A DNA stretch of 64,000 nt from Oligosphaera ethanolica (lineage in GTDB: Bacteria > Verrucomicrobiota > Lentisphaeria > Oligosphaerales > Oligosphaeraceae), in the NCBI RefSeq assembly GCF_030814695.1, contig NZ_JAUSVL010000001.1, forward strand, positions 3,260,227-3,324,226. The letters run 5' to 3'. The position numbers were made by a program, and so were the translations under genes. Below, one piece after another: positions 19,485 through 28,234 of the stretch (position 1 is its first letter; every line of letters starts with the position of its first letter). Under the pieces are notes generated by a model. It saw only the letters and a list, made by a program, of their open reading frames with translations, was not told where the DNA came from and did not search any database.

Positions 19485-20078
19485 TTAGCGCCATTGCCAG
19501 CCGCAGCCGGCCACCCAGGCGGCGAGGCGGCTGTCGAGGATATCGCCGGCCTGTTGGCGTTCGCGGAGGAAGGCCGGTATGGCAGCGGGACTGCGGGGGA
19601 TGACGGCAATGTCTTCGCCGTCGTCGAGCTGCTGTTGGTGCTGGGCGTTAGCGGGGTCGTTTTCGTCGACGTCCATGAAGACGGTAGTGACCAGCTCGCC
19701 GGTCATGCCGGCGGAGCTGCTGCCGGGGCCGGTGTCCCAGAGGACGCGGCCGTGGTAGCCGGTTTCCTCGTGGAGTTCGCGCCTGGCGGCCTCAGCGGGG
19801 CTTTCGCCGGCGTTGATGAGGCCGGCGGGGAATTCGATGACGAAGGCATTGACGGGCGGTCGGAACTGGCGGATGAAGAGGATGTCGCCGGCGGGGCGCA
19901 GGGTGGCGATAATGAGCACGGCCTGCTGCTGTTGCTGACGTTGTGCGGCTTCCCAGCAGCGCTCGCGGCCTTGCCGATCGGTGAAGCGGACATTCTCCAG
20001 GCGGAGAAAGCGTCCGGCGGCGACGACATCGGCGCTCAGGCAGCGGGGCTCCAGCTGGCGACGGTCCGATTTAGCCAT
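19485..20078 (-). CDS. Nudix hydrolase (ADP-ribose pyrophosphatase-like)
   Basis: 197 residues with the full Nudix box GLINAGESPAEAARRELHEE followed by TGY at about 105-127, the Mg-binding Glu pair intact. The preceding FIRQFRPPVNAFVIEFPAG is characteristic of the ADP-sugar branch, including ADP-ribose pyrophosphatase, which cuts ADP-ribose to AMP and ribose 5-phosphate. The start codon follows the stop of the cupin gene by one base, so translation is probably coupled. The C-terminus is longer than in typical ADPRases and Gln-rich stretches are present. Confidence 0.85.
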   Translation of the reverse strand: MAKSDRRQLEPRCLSADVVAAGRFLRLENVRFTDRQGRERCWEAAQRQQQQQAVLIIATLRPAGDILFIRQFRPPVNAFVIEFPAGLINAGESPAEAARRELHEETGYHGRVLWDTGPGSSSAGMTGELVTTVFMDVDENDPANAQHQQQLDDGEDIAVIPRSPAAIPAFLRERQQAGDILDSRLAAWVAGCGWQWR

Positions 20079-20079
20079 A

Positions 20080-20430
20080 TTAGTAGGTCACGACCAGGGC
20101 CATGATTTCGAGAGTTTCCTCGCCGATGCATTCGACGCCGTGGCTTTTGCCGAGGCCGGTGAGGACGGCGTCACCGACATGGATATCGCGGACGACGCCG
20201 TCGTCGGTGACTCTGCCGTTGCCTTTGAGGACGATGTAGACTTCGTCTTCGCCGGTGTGGTCATGGAGGCCGATGCTGGCGCCGGGCGGGATGATGAGTT
20301 TTGCGCAGACGCGGATGTGCTGGCCGCCGAATTCGGCTTTGCTGAAGTAGTGCTGGAGGGTGACGCTGCCTTTGCCGCCCTTCATATTTTCGCGGGTTTC
20401 GGAGACGAAGCTGTTGTTGTCTTTGATCAT
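20080..20430 (-). CDS. Small cupin protein
   Basis: 116 residues forming a single cupin barrel: motif 1 IPPGASIGLHDHTGEDEVYIVLKG (metal ligands H, H, E) and motif 2 VGDAVLTGLGKSHGVE (His). Such single-domain cupins bind a metal and a small molecule or isomerise sugars; no particular reaction can be assigned. The ATG at 20430 (MIKDNNSF) starts after a run of ACC codons; AGGAA lies 13 bases upstream, rather far. It overlaps neither neighbour and lies between the CorC-like and Nudix genes on the same strand. Confidence 0.82.
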   Translation of the reverse strand: MIKDNNSFVSETRENMKGGKGSVTLQHYFSKAEFGGQHIRVCAKLIIPPGASIGLHDHTGEDEVYIVLKGNGRVTDDGVVRDIHVGDAVLTGLGKSHGVECIGEETLEIMALVVTY

Positions 20431-20476
20431 GGTGGTGGTGATTTCCTGCTGTTGGGTTGCTTGGTTGGGGCTATGG

Positions 20477-21793
20477 TCAGCGGCCGGCGTGATGATCGTC
20501 GTGTTGGTCGTTGTGACCGGCGACGAGCGGGCTGATCCTGAGTTTGACGACGCGGCGGGGATTGGCCTCGACGATATCGGCGGCGAGAACGCCGGTGTTG
20601 ACGGCTTCGCCCTGTTTGGGAATGCGGCCGAGGAAGGTCGATAGATAGCCGCCGAGGGTGTCGTAGTCTTCTTCCTCGGAGATGTCGACATCAAGCAGCT
20701 CGTTGACTTCGCAGATGGGTATGCGGCCATCGACGACGAAACTGCCATCGGGCTGGGTCTGGACTTCGAGCAGCTCGTCCTCGTCGTCATATTCATCCTG
20801 GATGTCGCCGACGATTTCTTCGAGGATATCTTCGAAGGTGACGATGCCGGCGGTGCCGCCGTATTCGTCGAGGACGATGGCGAAGTGGTTGGTGCTCTGG
20901 CGGAATTCCTCCAGGAGGTCGCCGATATTTTTGGTTTCGGGAATGAACACGGGCGGGTGGGCGAGGTCCTGTAGGCTCTTGACCTGCTTGAGGCGTTCTT
21001 CATCGAGGAGGTCTTTGGCGTAGAGGATGCCGAGGACGTGATCAATGCTGTTGCGGTAGAGTGGCAGGCGGCTGTGCCCGGAGGAGACGATGGCCTTGCG
21101 GACATCGGCGATGCTGGAATTTTCCTCAACGCCGTCGACATCGACGCGTGGCGTCATGATTTCGTGGACGAACGTCTGGTCAAGGGCGAAGGCGCCGAGG
21201 ATCATGCGGCGTTCGTCTTCCTGGATGGTTTCGCCGCCACCGTCGCCGCCGCGGGCGGCTTCGATGAGTGAGAGGATTTCGTCTTCGGCGGTGGGCACGG
21301 AGTCATTTTCCTTGTCGCCCTGTTGTTTTTCGCGGGCGAGTCTGGCGGCGGCGGCCATGGGTATGGTCAGTGGCGCCAGCAGCCAGGCGCAGAGGCGGAG
21401 GCACGGCAGGTACTGGCTGAGCAGTCGTGCGGACCATGCCAGGGAGAGCTGCTGGGAGGCCAATTCGCAGAGTCCGTAGCCAATGGCGAGGGCGCCCAGG
21501 GGCCTGACGAATGCCCAGAGGTCGTGGAGCTGACCGTCGCCGCTGTTGCTGCTATGGTCCAGGAAGAAATGGAAGGCGACAACGCCAAGGATGACCAGCA
21601 GCCGTCCCGCATAGCGCCACTCATCGCGCACGGGCAATTGCTGCCCGAGCGATTCGGCGAGGTCCTCGTTGATATCTTCGAGCTTGCGCAGTCTGCCGCC
21701 GCTCATTTTTGCCAGTTCGAGGCCGGAGACAAAGAGCCATGCTGTCAGCAGGAAGGTCGCGCCTGCGAGGGCGAGCCATAAATTCGGGTCCAT
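20477..21793 (-). CDS. CorC/HlyC-type CBS-domain membrane protein
   Basis: 438 residues from the ATG at 21793 (MDPNLWLAL). The GTG at 21799 is an alternative. The N-terminal ~165 residues have hydrophobic segments (LWLALAGATFLLTAWLFV, LLVILGVVAFHFFL, LGALAIGYGLC, LLAPLTIPMAA). Then come a CBS pair (EIMTPRVDVDGVE...HSRLPLYRNSIDHVLGILYAKDLL; NHFAIVLDEYGGTAGIVTFEDILEEIVGDI) and a C-terminal CorC_HlyC domain (DGSFVVDGRIPI...YDTLGGYLSTFLGRIP). The family is linked to magnesium efflux and resistance. It follows ybeY, the usual ybeY-corC order. The hydrophobic part is less conserved than a classical DUF21 domain. Confidence 0.87.
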   Translation of the reverse strand: MDPNLWLALAGATFLLTAWLFVSGLELAKMSGGRLRKLEDINEDLAESLGQQLPVRDEWRYAGRLLVILGVVAFHFFLDHSSNSGDGQLHDLWAFVRPLGALAIGYGLCELASQQLSLAWSARLLSQYLPCLRLCAWLLAPLTIPMAAAARLAREKQQGDKENDSVPTAEDEILSLIEAARGGDGGGETIQEDERRMILGAFALDQTFVHEIMTPRVDVDGVEENSSIADVRKAIVSSGHSRLPLYRNSIDHVLGILYAKDLLDEERLKQVKSLQDLAHPPVFIPETKNIGDLLEEFRQSTNHFAIVLDEYGGTAGIVTFEDILEEIVGDIQDEYDDEDELLEVQTQPDGSFVVDGRIPICEVNELLDVDISEEEDYDTLGGYLSTFLGRIPKQGEAVNTGVLAADIVEANPRRVVKLRISPLVAGHNDQHDDHHAGR

Positions 21794-21859
21794 ACACACT
21801 TTCTTGGTTAGTGATGCGGTTCAACCGCCACCAGGGCGGAAAGGGACAATCTACATTGG

Positions 21860-22348
21860 TCAGAAAAAACGTTCAAGATCAAAGCGTTGAGAGAGAGCAT
21901 CCATCACGCGTTTCTCTGCGGCGCGCATGGCACGGCGGGCGGCGGGCGTTTGGTCGTCTTCACCAGAAAGATGGAGCATGCCGTGGACGATGTACAGCAC
22001 GAGTTCCCGGGACGGATTGCCACCGTGGGCGCCGACGTACTCGACGGCGACGGCTGGGCAGACGTCGATTTCGGCGATGACGAGCTCGTCGTCATCCGTG
22101 ATGGCGGGGGCGCTGGGGCGGGCGTCCTGGCGAAGGTCGAAGGTAAGAACGTCGGTGGGGCCGTGGTGATTGAGGAAGGCTTCGTTGAGTTCGGCCATGT
22201 GTTTCTTGCCGAGAAGACACACCGCGATAACGCCGCACTCGTGTTCAAGACCGGCCAGCGTAGCCGCGGCTTTGAGCACCGTCAACAGCTGCCGGCGACG
22301 GCGCAGGGCGGGCCGTCCCGCTTCTTTGGCTAGGCTGATGCTCATCAC
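21860..22348 (-). CDS. ybeY: Endoribonuclease YbeY
   Basis: 162 residues. YbeY is a single-strand RNase needed for 16S rRNA 3' maturation and ribosome quality control. The family block NHHGPTDVLTFDL and the zinc site region IVHGMLHLSGEDD are present. The family's third ligand His after GxD is Asp here (HGMLHLSGEDD instead of HGxLHLxGxDH). The start overlaps the stop of the upstream HD-protein gene by four bases (ATGA), implying coupled translation. The order HD protein, ybeY, corC is conserved in many bacteria and supports the call. Confidence 0.9.
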   Translation of the reverse strand: MMSISLAKEAGRPALRRRRQLLTVLKAAATLAGLEHECGVIAVCLLGKKHMAELNEAFLNHHGPTDVLTFDLRQDARPSAPAITDDDELVIAEIDVCPAVAVEYVGAHGGNPSRELVLYIVHGMLHLSGEDDQTPAARRAMRAAEKRVMDALSQRFDLERFF

Positions 22349-24312
22349 GGCGTCTCCGTGGACGGGCCGCTGTCACCTGTCGCCGTCGCCGTGGCTGGCG
22401 TGGCTGGCGTGGCTGTGGGTGCTGGCCGTTTTTGGGTTTCGTTAGGTGCTGGCGTCGTTTCCTTTGGGGGGTATTCGGGGCGTTCGTGGTAGATATTGCA
22501 GAGGGTCTGGACGATCTGGTCGCGGATTTTCATGAAATCGGCGAGGGTGAGAGGCGCGGCATCGAACTGATGTGCCTGGAGTTTGGCGAAGAGGAGTTCA
22601 TTGACGCGTTCGCCGATGCGGGCGCCGCCGACTTTGGCGCTACCCTGGTTACTGAACAGTGAGCGCATGGCGGCTTCACAGGTGTCGGCGATTTCGACGA
22701 TGACGACTTCGGGGCGCTGGGGGCGTGGCCCGTCGTAACGGAAGTCGTTGATATCCGGTGCTTTGCTGCTGTTTTTCTTGGCGATTTGTTCGGCACGCTG
22801 GAAGAAGTAGGCGATGACGCTATCGCCGTGGTGTTGGGCGATTGCTTCGCGGATAGGCCGGTTGAGGCGATATTTGCGAGCGAGTTCGACGCCGTAGCGG
22901 ACGTGTTCACGGAGGATGCGGCTGCTTTCCTCGGGGGGGAGTTGGTCATGGGGGTTGGGGATGTCGCCGTGCTGGTTTTCGGCGAAGTAATCTGGCGCGT
23001 AGAGTTTGCCGATGTCGTGGAAGTAGGCGCAGACCTCGGCGAGTGCTGGGTTGGCGCCGATGGCCTTGGCGGCGTCGGTGGCTAGCCTGGCGACATTGAG
23101 GCTGTGTTCGTAGGTTCCGGGCGCTTCGTTGCGGAGGCGTTCAAGGAGTGGGTGATCGCGGTCGTTGAGTTCGCCCAGGGATGACGGCGTGGTCACATCG
23201 AAGAGCCGTTCCAGGATGCTGGGCAGGAGGAAAAGGGCGACGACCACGATAAGGCCATTGAGCAGAGCCAGCGCCAGCAGTTTCGGGCCGTAGTCGCCAA
23301 TGCCGCTCCAGATCCAGGGCATGTCCTGATACCAGGCGAAGAACAGGCAGAGGGCGAGCACAGCGGCGTCAACGCCGAGGCCGCCCCACATGAAGCGGTA
23401 GCGTTTGTTGACGTTGTGGAACAGCAGCAGGCCGACCATGGCGACGAGGAAACAGTTGATGCTGAGCAGGTAGGGCTGATTGCTCGGCAGCAGCAGTGCG
23501 GTGAGGGCAGAGAGCAGGACGGTCAGGCAAAGGCCGATGCGCATGCCCATGAGATAGGCCGCCAGGGCCGGGGCCAGCGCCAAGGGAATGAGTGCCAGCA
23601 AGTGCAGGCTGTTGCCGTAAATGAGATTGCCGTGGAGCCACTGGCCGCCCACCAGCAATGCGAGGTGCAGGCCGGCACAGAGACTGCAGAGGACAATGCG
23701 CTCCGAGCGATGGAAAAAATCAGGCTTGAGACTGTGGATGCTCAGGCCAAAGCAGAACAGCAAGAGGCCGCAGAGAAGCGCTGTCTGGTAGATGGGCAAG
23801 AGCCTGCGACTGAGGCGATTCTGTTGTTGGAGGGAGAGATTGTGTGCCTGCAGCTTGGTGGCGATCTCGGCGCTGATGACAGTGCCTTTGCGGACGAGCA
23901 GCTCGTCAGGAAAGACCTGGATGAGGTCGCCGGGGAGCTCGCGGGTGACGGCGATGGCGTTGGTGCCGGCGTCGAGTTGGGCGGCGCCACCTTTGCCGTT
24001 GAGTTTTTTGTTGCTCGCAATGACCGCTGGCGAGTAGTAGAAGCCGCGTTCGGCGTAGACATCGCGGTTGGCAACGGTGCCGACCAGTGTTTCGGCGCTG
24101 TCGAGTTCGTCGCCGGGCGCATAGAGCGTACGCGGGATGCGTCCGTAAAGCAGGCTTAGGTAGCACAGCGCCCAAAGGAGCAGAAAGCAGGTCAGGGTTT
24201 CGGTGGTTTTGAACCGGCTTTTGCTCTGGGTGGCCTGGGTGCGTGGCAGGGGCCTCGGCAGCGGATCAGGAGGCTCCTGTTCTGCAGGTGATGCTATCTG
24301 CTGTTCACTCAT
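22345..24312 (-). CDS. PgpH-like 7TM-HD phosphohydrolase (cyclic di-AMP phosphodiesterase family)
   Basis: 655 residues. One N-terminal membrane segment (about 35-55) is followed by an extracytoplasmic domain (about 70-180), then a block of hydrophobic helices (about 190-385), then a cytoplasmic HD domain (about 400-560: HSLNVARLATDAAKAIG, AYFHDIGKLYAPDYFAENQ, QHHGD). The metal-binding H...HD...D pattern is intact. PgpH relatives hydrolyse c-di-AMP. The C-terminus is a Pro/Thr/Ala-rich tail. It begins 110 bases after the fabF stop and overlaps ybeY. It implies c-di-AMP signalling, although no cyclase is in the window. Confidence 0.88.
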   Translation of the reverse strand: MSEQQIASPAEQEPPDPLPRPLPRTQATQSKSRFKTTETLTCFLLLWALCYLSLLYGRIPRTLYAPGDELDSAETLVGTVANRDVYAERGFYYSPAVIASNKKLNGKGGAAQLDAGTNAIAVTRELPGDLIQVFPDELLVRKGTVISAEIATKLQAHNLSLQQQNRLSRRLLPIYQTALLCGLLLFCFGLSIHSLKPDFFHRSERIVLCSLCAGLHLALLVGGQWLHGNLIYGNSLHLLALIPLALAPALAAYLMGMRIGLCLTVLLSALTALLLPSNQPYLLSINCFLVAMVGLLLFHNVNKRYRFMWGGLGVDAAVLALCLFFAWYQDMPWIWSGIGDYGPKLLALALLNGLIVVVALFLLPSILERLFDVTTPSSLGELNDRDHPLLERLRNEAPGTYEHSLNVARLATDAAKAIGANPALAEVCAYFHDIGKLYAPDYFAENQHGDIPNPHDQLPPEESSRILREHVRYGVELARKYRLNRPIREAIAQHHGDSVIAYFFQRAEQIAKKNSSKAPDINDFRYDGPRPQRPEVVIVEIADTCEAAMRSLFSNQGSAKVGGARIGERVNELLFAKLQAHQFDAAPLTLADFMKIRDQIVQTLCNIYHERPEYPPKETTPAPNETQKRPAPTATPATPATATATGDSGPSTETP

Positions 24313-24422
24313 GGCGGCTGTTCATTTGGCTATGCGGCGCAGGCCGCGATGGGGCGTTGTCATGCCGGACGGGGGTGGCGGGCGTTGTTATCCGTTGCCG
24401 GCCGGCATGGCGAGGTGGTGGC

Positions 24423-25670
24423 TTACATGGCCTTGAAAAGGACGGCGGCGTTGTGGCCGCCAAAGCCCAGGCTGACATTCAGGGCCACCTTCAAGGGTAG
24501 TTCCCGGCACTGGTTGGGCGTGTAATTGAGATCGCAGTCCGGGTCGGGCGTCTGGTAGTTCATGGTACCGGGAATGACGCCATTTTTCAGTGCCAAGGCA
24601 CAGACGACGGATTCAAAGCCGCCGGCGGCGCCGAGCATGTGTCCGGTCATGGACTTGGTGCTGCTGATGGCGACGCGGTAGGCGTGCTCGCCCAAGGCCC
24701 GTTTGAGAGCGAGGGTCTCGACCTTGTCGTTCAGGGGCGTCGAGGTGCCGTGGGCGTTGACGTAGTCCAGGGCGCTGATGGGCAACTCAGCGCAGGTGAA
24801 GGCGTTGCAGATTGCTCGGGCGGCGCCGAGGCCCTCGCTGTGTGGCGCCGTGATGTGGAAAGCGTCACCGCTGAGGCCATAGCCGATCACCTCGGCTAGG
24901 GCGGTCGCGCCGCGCCTGGCGGCGTGTTCGGCATCTTCGAGGACGAGGATGCCGGCGCCTTCGGCGGGTACGAAGCCGTCGCGGTCGCGGTCAAACGGCC
25001 TGCTGGCGTGGGTGGGGTCGTCATTGCGCTCGGAAAGGGCGTGCATGGACGAGAAGCTTGCCTGCCCAATTGGGGTGATGCCGGCTTCGGTGCCGCCGGC
25101 GAGAATGACATCGGCGTCCCCGCGGCGGATCATCCAGAAGGCCTCGCCGATGGAGTGTAGGCCGGAGGCGCAGGCGCTGACCAAGCCGAAGTTGGGCCCC
25201 TGGAACTGGTAGCGGATGGCCAGATAGCCGGCGGCCATATCGGAGATCATCATGGGTACGGTCAGGGGTGAAACGCGGCCCGGCCCTTTGTCTAGGAGAT
25301 TTTGAATTTGTTGGGACAGCGTGCCCAGCCCGCCAATGCCCGAGGACACCATCACGCCGATACGCTCGGGGTTGACGCCGTGTTCAGAGCCGCTGATGCC
25401 GGCCTGATTGACTGCCTGGTCGGCGGCGGCAACTGCGAAATGGCAGAACATGTCGAGGCGTTTGGCTTCCTTCGGATCGAGCAGGGCATCGGTAGAGAAG
25501 TTCTTGACTTCGCCGCCAATGCGGCAGCGGAAGCCCGTTGTGTCGAAGCGGGTCAAGGCGCCAATGCCGGAGTTGCCGGCAAGCAGTTTTTCCCAGTTTT
25601 CCTGGACGGTATTGCCCAGGGGGGACACTGCACCGGTACCGGTGATGACGACGCGTTTATATGGGGTCAT
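24423..25670 (-). CDS. fabF: 3-oxoacyl-[ACP] synthase II
   Basis: 415 residues from the ATG at 25670 (MTPYKRVVITG), which has GAGG 6 bases before it; a GTG at 25682 is less likely. It elongates acyl-ACP by condensation with malonyl-ACP. The active-site Cys is in SACASGLHSIGEA, the two His in NAHGTSTPLND and SMTGHMLGAAG, and the C-terminal NVSLGFGGHNAAVLF is typical of KAS II. It is the last fab gene of a run read from yceD, 323 bases after acpP, so it may also have its own promoter. Confidence 0.95.
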   Translation of the reverse strand: MTPYKRVVITGTGAVSPLGNTVQENWEKLLAGNSGIGALTRFDTTGFRCRIGGEVKNFSTDALLDPKEAKRLDMFCHFAVAAADQAVNQAGISGSEHGVNPERIGVMVSSGIGGLGTLSQQIQNLLDKGPGRVSPLTVPMMISDMAAGYLAIRYQFQGPNFGLVSACASGLHSIGEAFWMIRRGDADVILAGGTEAGITPIGQASFSSMHALSERNDDPTHASRPFDRDRDGFVPAEGAGILVLEDAEHAARRGATALAEVIGYGLSGDAFHITAPHSEGLGAARAICNAFTCAELPISALDYVNAHGTSTPLNDKVETLALKRALGEHAYRVAISSTKSMTGHMLGAAGGFESVVCALALKNGVIPGTMNYQTPDPDCDLNYTPNQCRELPLKVALNVSLGFGGHNAAVLFKAM

Positions 25671-25993
25671 GACTGGCCTCACTACTAAAGGGTTGCTTGC
25701 GGCGCAGGTTGGGCTCGATCGTCTGCACCGGCGCTACTGCCGGCAACATGGATTGCGGCCGGGTGCGCCATAACATAACTCGCGAATCGCATTTTGGTAC
25801 TGCGCCGGCCAGGCTGGCGACCTGACTGCGGCAGGCCGGCTGCCAGCAGCGCGCGGCGCCTTGATACAAGTAAGGCCACATTCACTGGTGAACGTGGCCC
25901 TTCAGCGCTTCCCGGCTATTTCAGCAGCTAGTAATACGAAGCAGTCCCCCCTACTGAAAGAGCGCAGTGAAAAGCTGTCAGCAAGTGCAATAC
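25671..25993. other. Gap between acpP and fabF with two hairpins
   Basis: No gene is seen. A stem-loop pairs GGCCAC(A/G)TTCAC with GTGAACGTGGCC at about 25873-25898 and could act as a weak terminator or processing site, separating acpP (usually made in excess) from fabF. A second inverted repeat around GCCGGC/GCCGGC lies near 25806-25845. Confidence 0.5.
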
Positions 25994-26239
25994 TCAGGCG
26001 CCGGTGCCGAGTTTGCCCTCGACGTATTTGATGGCGTCGCCAACGGTGGTCAGCATTTCGGCCTCTTCGTCCGGAATTTCCATGCCGAATTCTTCTTCGA
26101 GCGCCATCACCAGTTCGACCGTGTCGAGGGAGTCGGCGGCGAGGTCTTCAATGAATTTGGCTTCGGGCTTGACATCTTCTTCACGGACGTTCAGTTGGTC
26201 GACGATGATTTTGATGACGCGTTCGCTGTTTGTTGCCAT
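25994..26239 (-). CDS. acpP: Acyl carrier protein
   Basis: 81 residues, acidic, four-helix carrier. The phosphopantetheine attachment Ser is in [17 protein letters not shown]. It carries growing acyl chains for the Fab enzymes encoded around it. Start ATG at 26239 follows GGAGAAAACAAC. It sits 169 bases downstream of fabG on the same strand, in the common fabD-fabG-acpP-fabF order. Confidence 0.97.
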   Translation of the reverse strand: MATNSERVIKIIVDQLNVREEDVKPEAKFIEDLAADSLDTVELVMALEEEFGMEIPDEEAEMLTTVGDAIKYVEGKLGTGA

Positions 26240-26408
26240 GTTGTTTTCTCCAAGACGTTATGAAGTAGTAGAAACAAGATTTTTTGACACGTTTACGCGG
26301 TAGTTTTGACGCGTGGGGTTGCCTAAAAGGGGCCTTGGCGACGGCTCATTTTGGGCAGAAAAAACGAAGCAATACTATAGCATGGAAGCGGAGAATAGCA
26401 AGGTTATT

Positions 26409-27155
26409 TCACATAACCAAGCCACCATCAACGCATAAGACCTGGCCGGTGATATAGTCCGCGCCCTTGCTGGCGAAGAAGGTGACGGCGGCCGCGATGT
26501 CTTCGGCTTTGCCGGTGCGGCCAAGGGGGATCTGCTTGAGCAGCGCCTCGCGCTGTTCGGGGGGCAGTTCGGCGGTCATAGCGGTATCGATGAAACCCGG
26601 GGCGATGACATTGACGGTGATGGAGCGGGAGGCGAGTTCCTTGGCCATGCTTTTGCTGAAGCCGATAATGCCGGCCTTGGCGGCGGCGTAGTTGGCCTGG
26701 CCGGCGTTGCCAGTGATGCCGATGACGGATGAGATGTTGACGATGCGCCCGTAGTGGGCCTTCATCATGGGGCGGACAACGGCTTTCACGCAGTTGTAGA
26801 CGCCCTTGAGGTTTACGGCGAGGACTTGGTCCCAGTCCTCTTCACGCATGCGCAGCAGCAGGTTGTCGCGGGTGATGCCGGCGTTATTGACCAGGATGTC
26901 GACGCGGCCAAAGTCGCTGACGATCTGCTTGCAGCAGTCTTCGACGGCCTGGTAGTCGGCGACGTTGAGGGCGTAGGGTCTGGCGCAGCCGGGGCGCAGC
27001 TGGCAGAGTTCGGCGGCGACGCTTTCGGAGCCAGTGCTGGTCGTGCTGATGACGGCGATGCTGGCGCCCTTGGCGGCGAGTTGTTCGGCGACGGCCTTGC
27101 CGATGCCGCGGCTGGCGCCGGTGACGATGGCGACTTGTCCTTGCAATTCGTTCAT
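26409..27155 (-). CDS. fabG: 3-oxoacyl-[ACP] reductase
   Basis: 248-residue short-chain dehydrogenase that reduces 3-oxoacyl-ACP with NADPH. The cofactor motif is TGASRGIGKAVAEQL, then LVNNAGITRDNLLLRM, the catalytic Ser in NISSVIGITGNAGQ, Tyr-Lys in YAAAKAG, and a C-terminal YITGQVLCVDGGL. All catalytic residues are present and length is typical. It lies 34 bases after fabD and before acpP on the minus strand, which supports FabG over other SDR roles. Confidence 0.95.
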   Translation of the reverse strand: MNELQGQVAIVTGASRGIGKAVAEQLAAKGASIAVISTTSTGSESVAAELCQLRPGCARPYALNVADYQAVEDCCKQIVSDFGRVDILVNNAGITRDNLLLRMREEDWDQVLAVNLKGVYNCVKAVVRPMMKAHYGRIVNISSVIGITGNAGQANYAAAKAGIIGFSKSMAKELASRSITVNVIAPGFIDTAMTAELPPEQREALLKQIPLGRTGKAEDIAAAVTFFASKGADYITGQVLCVDGGLVM

Positions 27156-27189
27156 GGGGTATCTCCGCTGCTAGAGGTTGAACTGGCGT

Positions 27190-28116
27190 TTAGGGTGCGA
27201 GCAGGGCGCAGGCGGCGTCGAGGCTCTTGTCACTGTTGACGCTGGCGACGGGGTAGGCGCGGTTGCTGCGGCGCAGGAAGCCGCTGAGCACGGCGCCGGG
27301 CCCGAATTCGAGTGCGAGGTCGGCGTGCTGTTGGATGAGTTGGGAGCATTCATCCCAGCGGACGCTGCCGCTGATCTGGCGGCAGAGATTGGTGCGGATA
27401 GCGTCTGGAGCGCTGACCAGGGCGCCACAGACATTTTGTGCGACCAGGCAGGACGGGGCCTGCAAGACCGTGTTGGCTAAGACCTTGGCGAAGGGCTCGC
27501 AGGCTGGTGCCATGAGGCGCGAGTGGTAGGCGCCGGCGACCTGCAGGGCGACCACGCGGTAGCCCGCCGCGGCGAGCTTTGCCATCGCCTGTTGCAGGGG
27601 GGCGACCGCGCCGCTGATGACGATCTGTCCCGGGCAGTTGTAATTGGCGACGTCGACGTCGCAGTCGGCGCAGGTCTTTTCGATGACGTCGCGTTCGCCG
27701 CCGATAATGGCGGCCATGCCGCCCTGGCTTTGCTGGCAGGCCAGGTCCATGAGGCGGCCGCGTTCGGCGACAACCTTAAGCACATCGGCGAAGGCGAAGA
27801 CGCCGGCGGCGTAGAGCGCGGCGAATTCGCCGAGACTGAGGCCGGCGCAGATATCCGCCTTGACGGCGACGCGTTCCTGCAGGGCTGCGAGCGCGGCGAG
27901 AGACATGGTGAGAATGGCCGGCTGGCAGTTGGCGCAGGCAGTGAGATCGTCTGTGCTGCCCTGGAAGCAGAGTGTCGAGATGGCGCGGCCGAGGGCCTCG
28001 TCGGCCTGGTCGAAGATCGCGCGGGCGGCTTTTGACGCGTCATAGAGATCGCGGCCCATGCCTGGGGTTTGGGCGCCCTGGCCGGCGAACATGAAGGCGA
28101 TGCGTTTTGGGGGCAT
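27190..28116 (-). CDS. fabD: Malonyl-CoA:ACP transacylase
   Basis: 308 residues from the ATG at 28116 (MPPKRIAFMFAGQGAQ), with AAGGAG 8 bases upstream. A long open frame further upstream encodes Pro/Ser-rich sequence and is not used. It transfers malonyl from CoA to ACP. The oxyanion motif GQGAQTPGMG, the nucleophile Ser in GLSLGEFAAL, the Arg in VAERGRLM and the catalytic His in VAGAYHSRLM are present. It follows plsX by 118 bases. No fabH lies between plsX and fabD, where many bacteria keep it. Confidence 0.95.
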   Translation of the reverse strand: MPPKRIAFMFAGQGAQTPGMGRDLYDASKAARAIFDQADEALGRAISTLCFQGSTDDLTACANCQPAILTMSLAALAALQERVAVKADICAGLSLGEFAALYAAGVFAFADVLKVVAERGRLMDLACQQSQGGMAAIIGGERDVIEKTCADCDVDVANYNCPGQIVISGAVAPLQQAMAKLAAAGYRVVALQVAGAYHSRLMAPACEPFAKVLANTVLQAPSCLVAQNVCGALVSAPDAIRTNLCRQISGSVRWDECSQLIQQHADLALEFGPGAVLSGFLRRSNRAYPVASVNSDKSLDAACALLAP

Positions 28117-28234
28117 GGGATATGCTCCTTGTGCTGGTGCCGGCGAGGTTAGCGCTGCTGCGCGAGCCGGGCGGTGGCGTGTCGCGAGCCCCTTGCCGCG
28201 TGTAGGCGTGCTTCTGGAACGATGCGGGGGGGGC

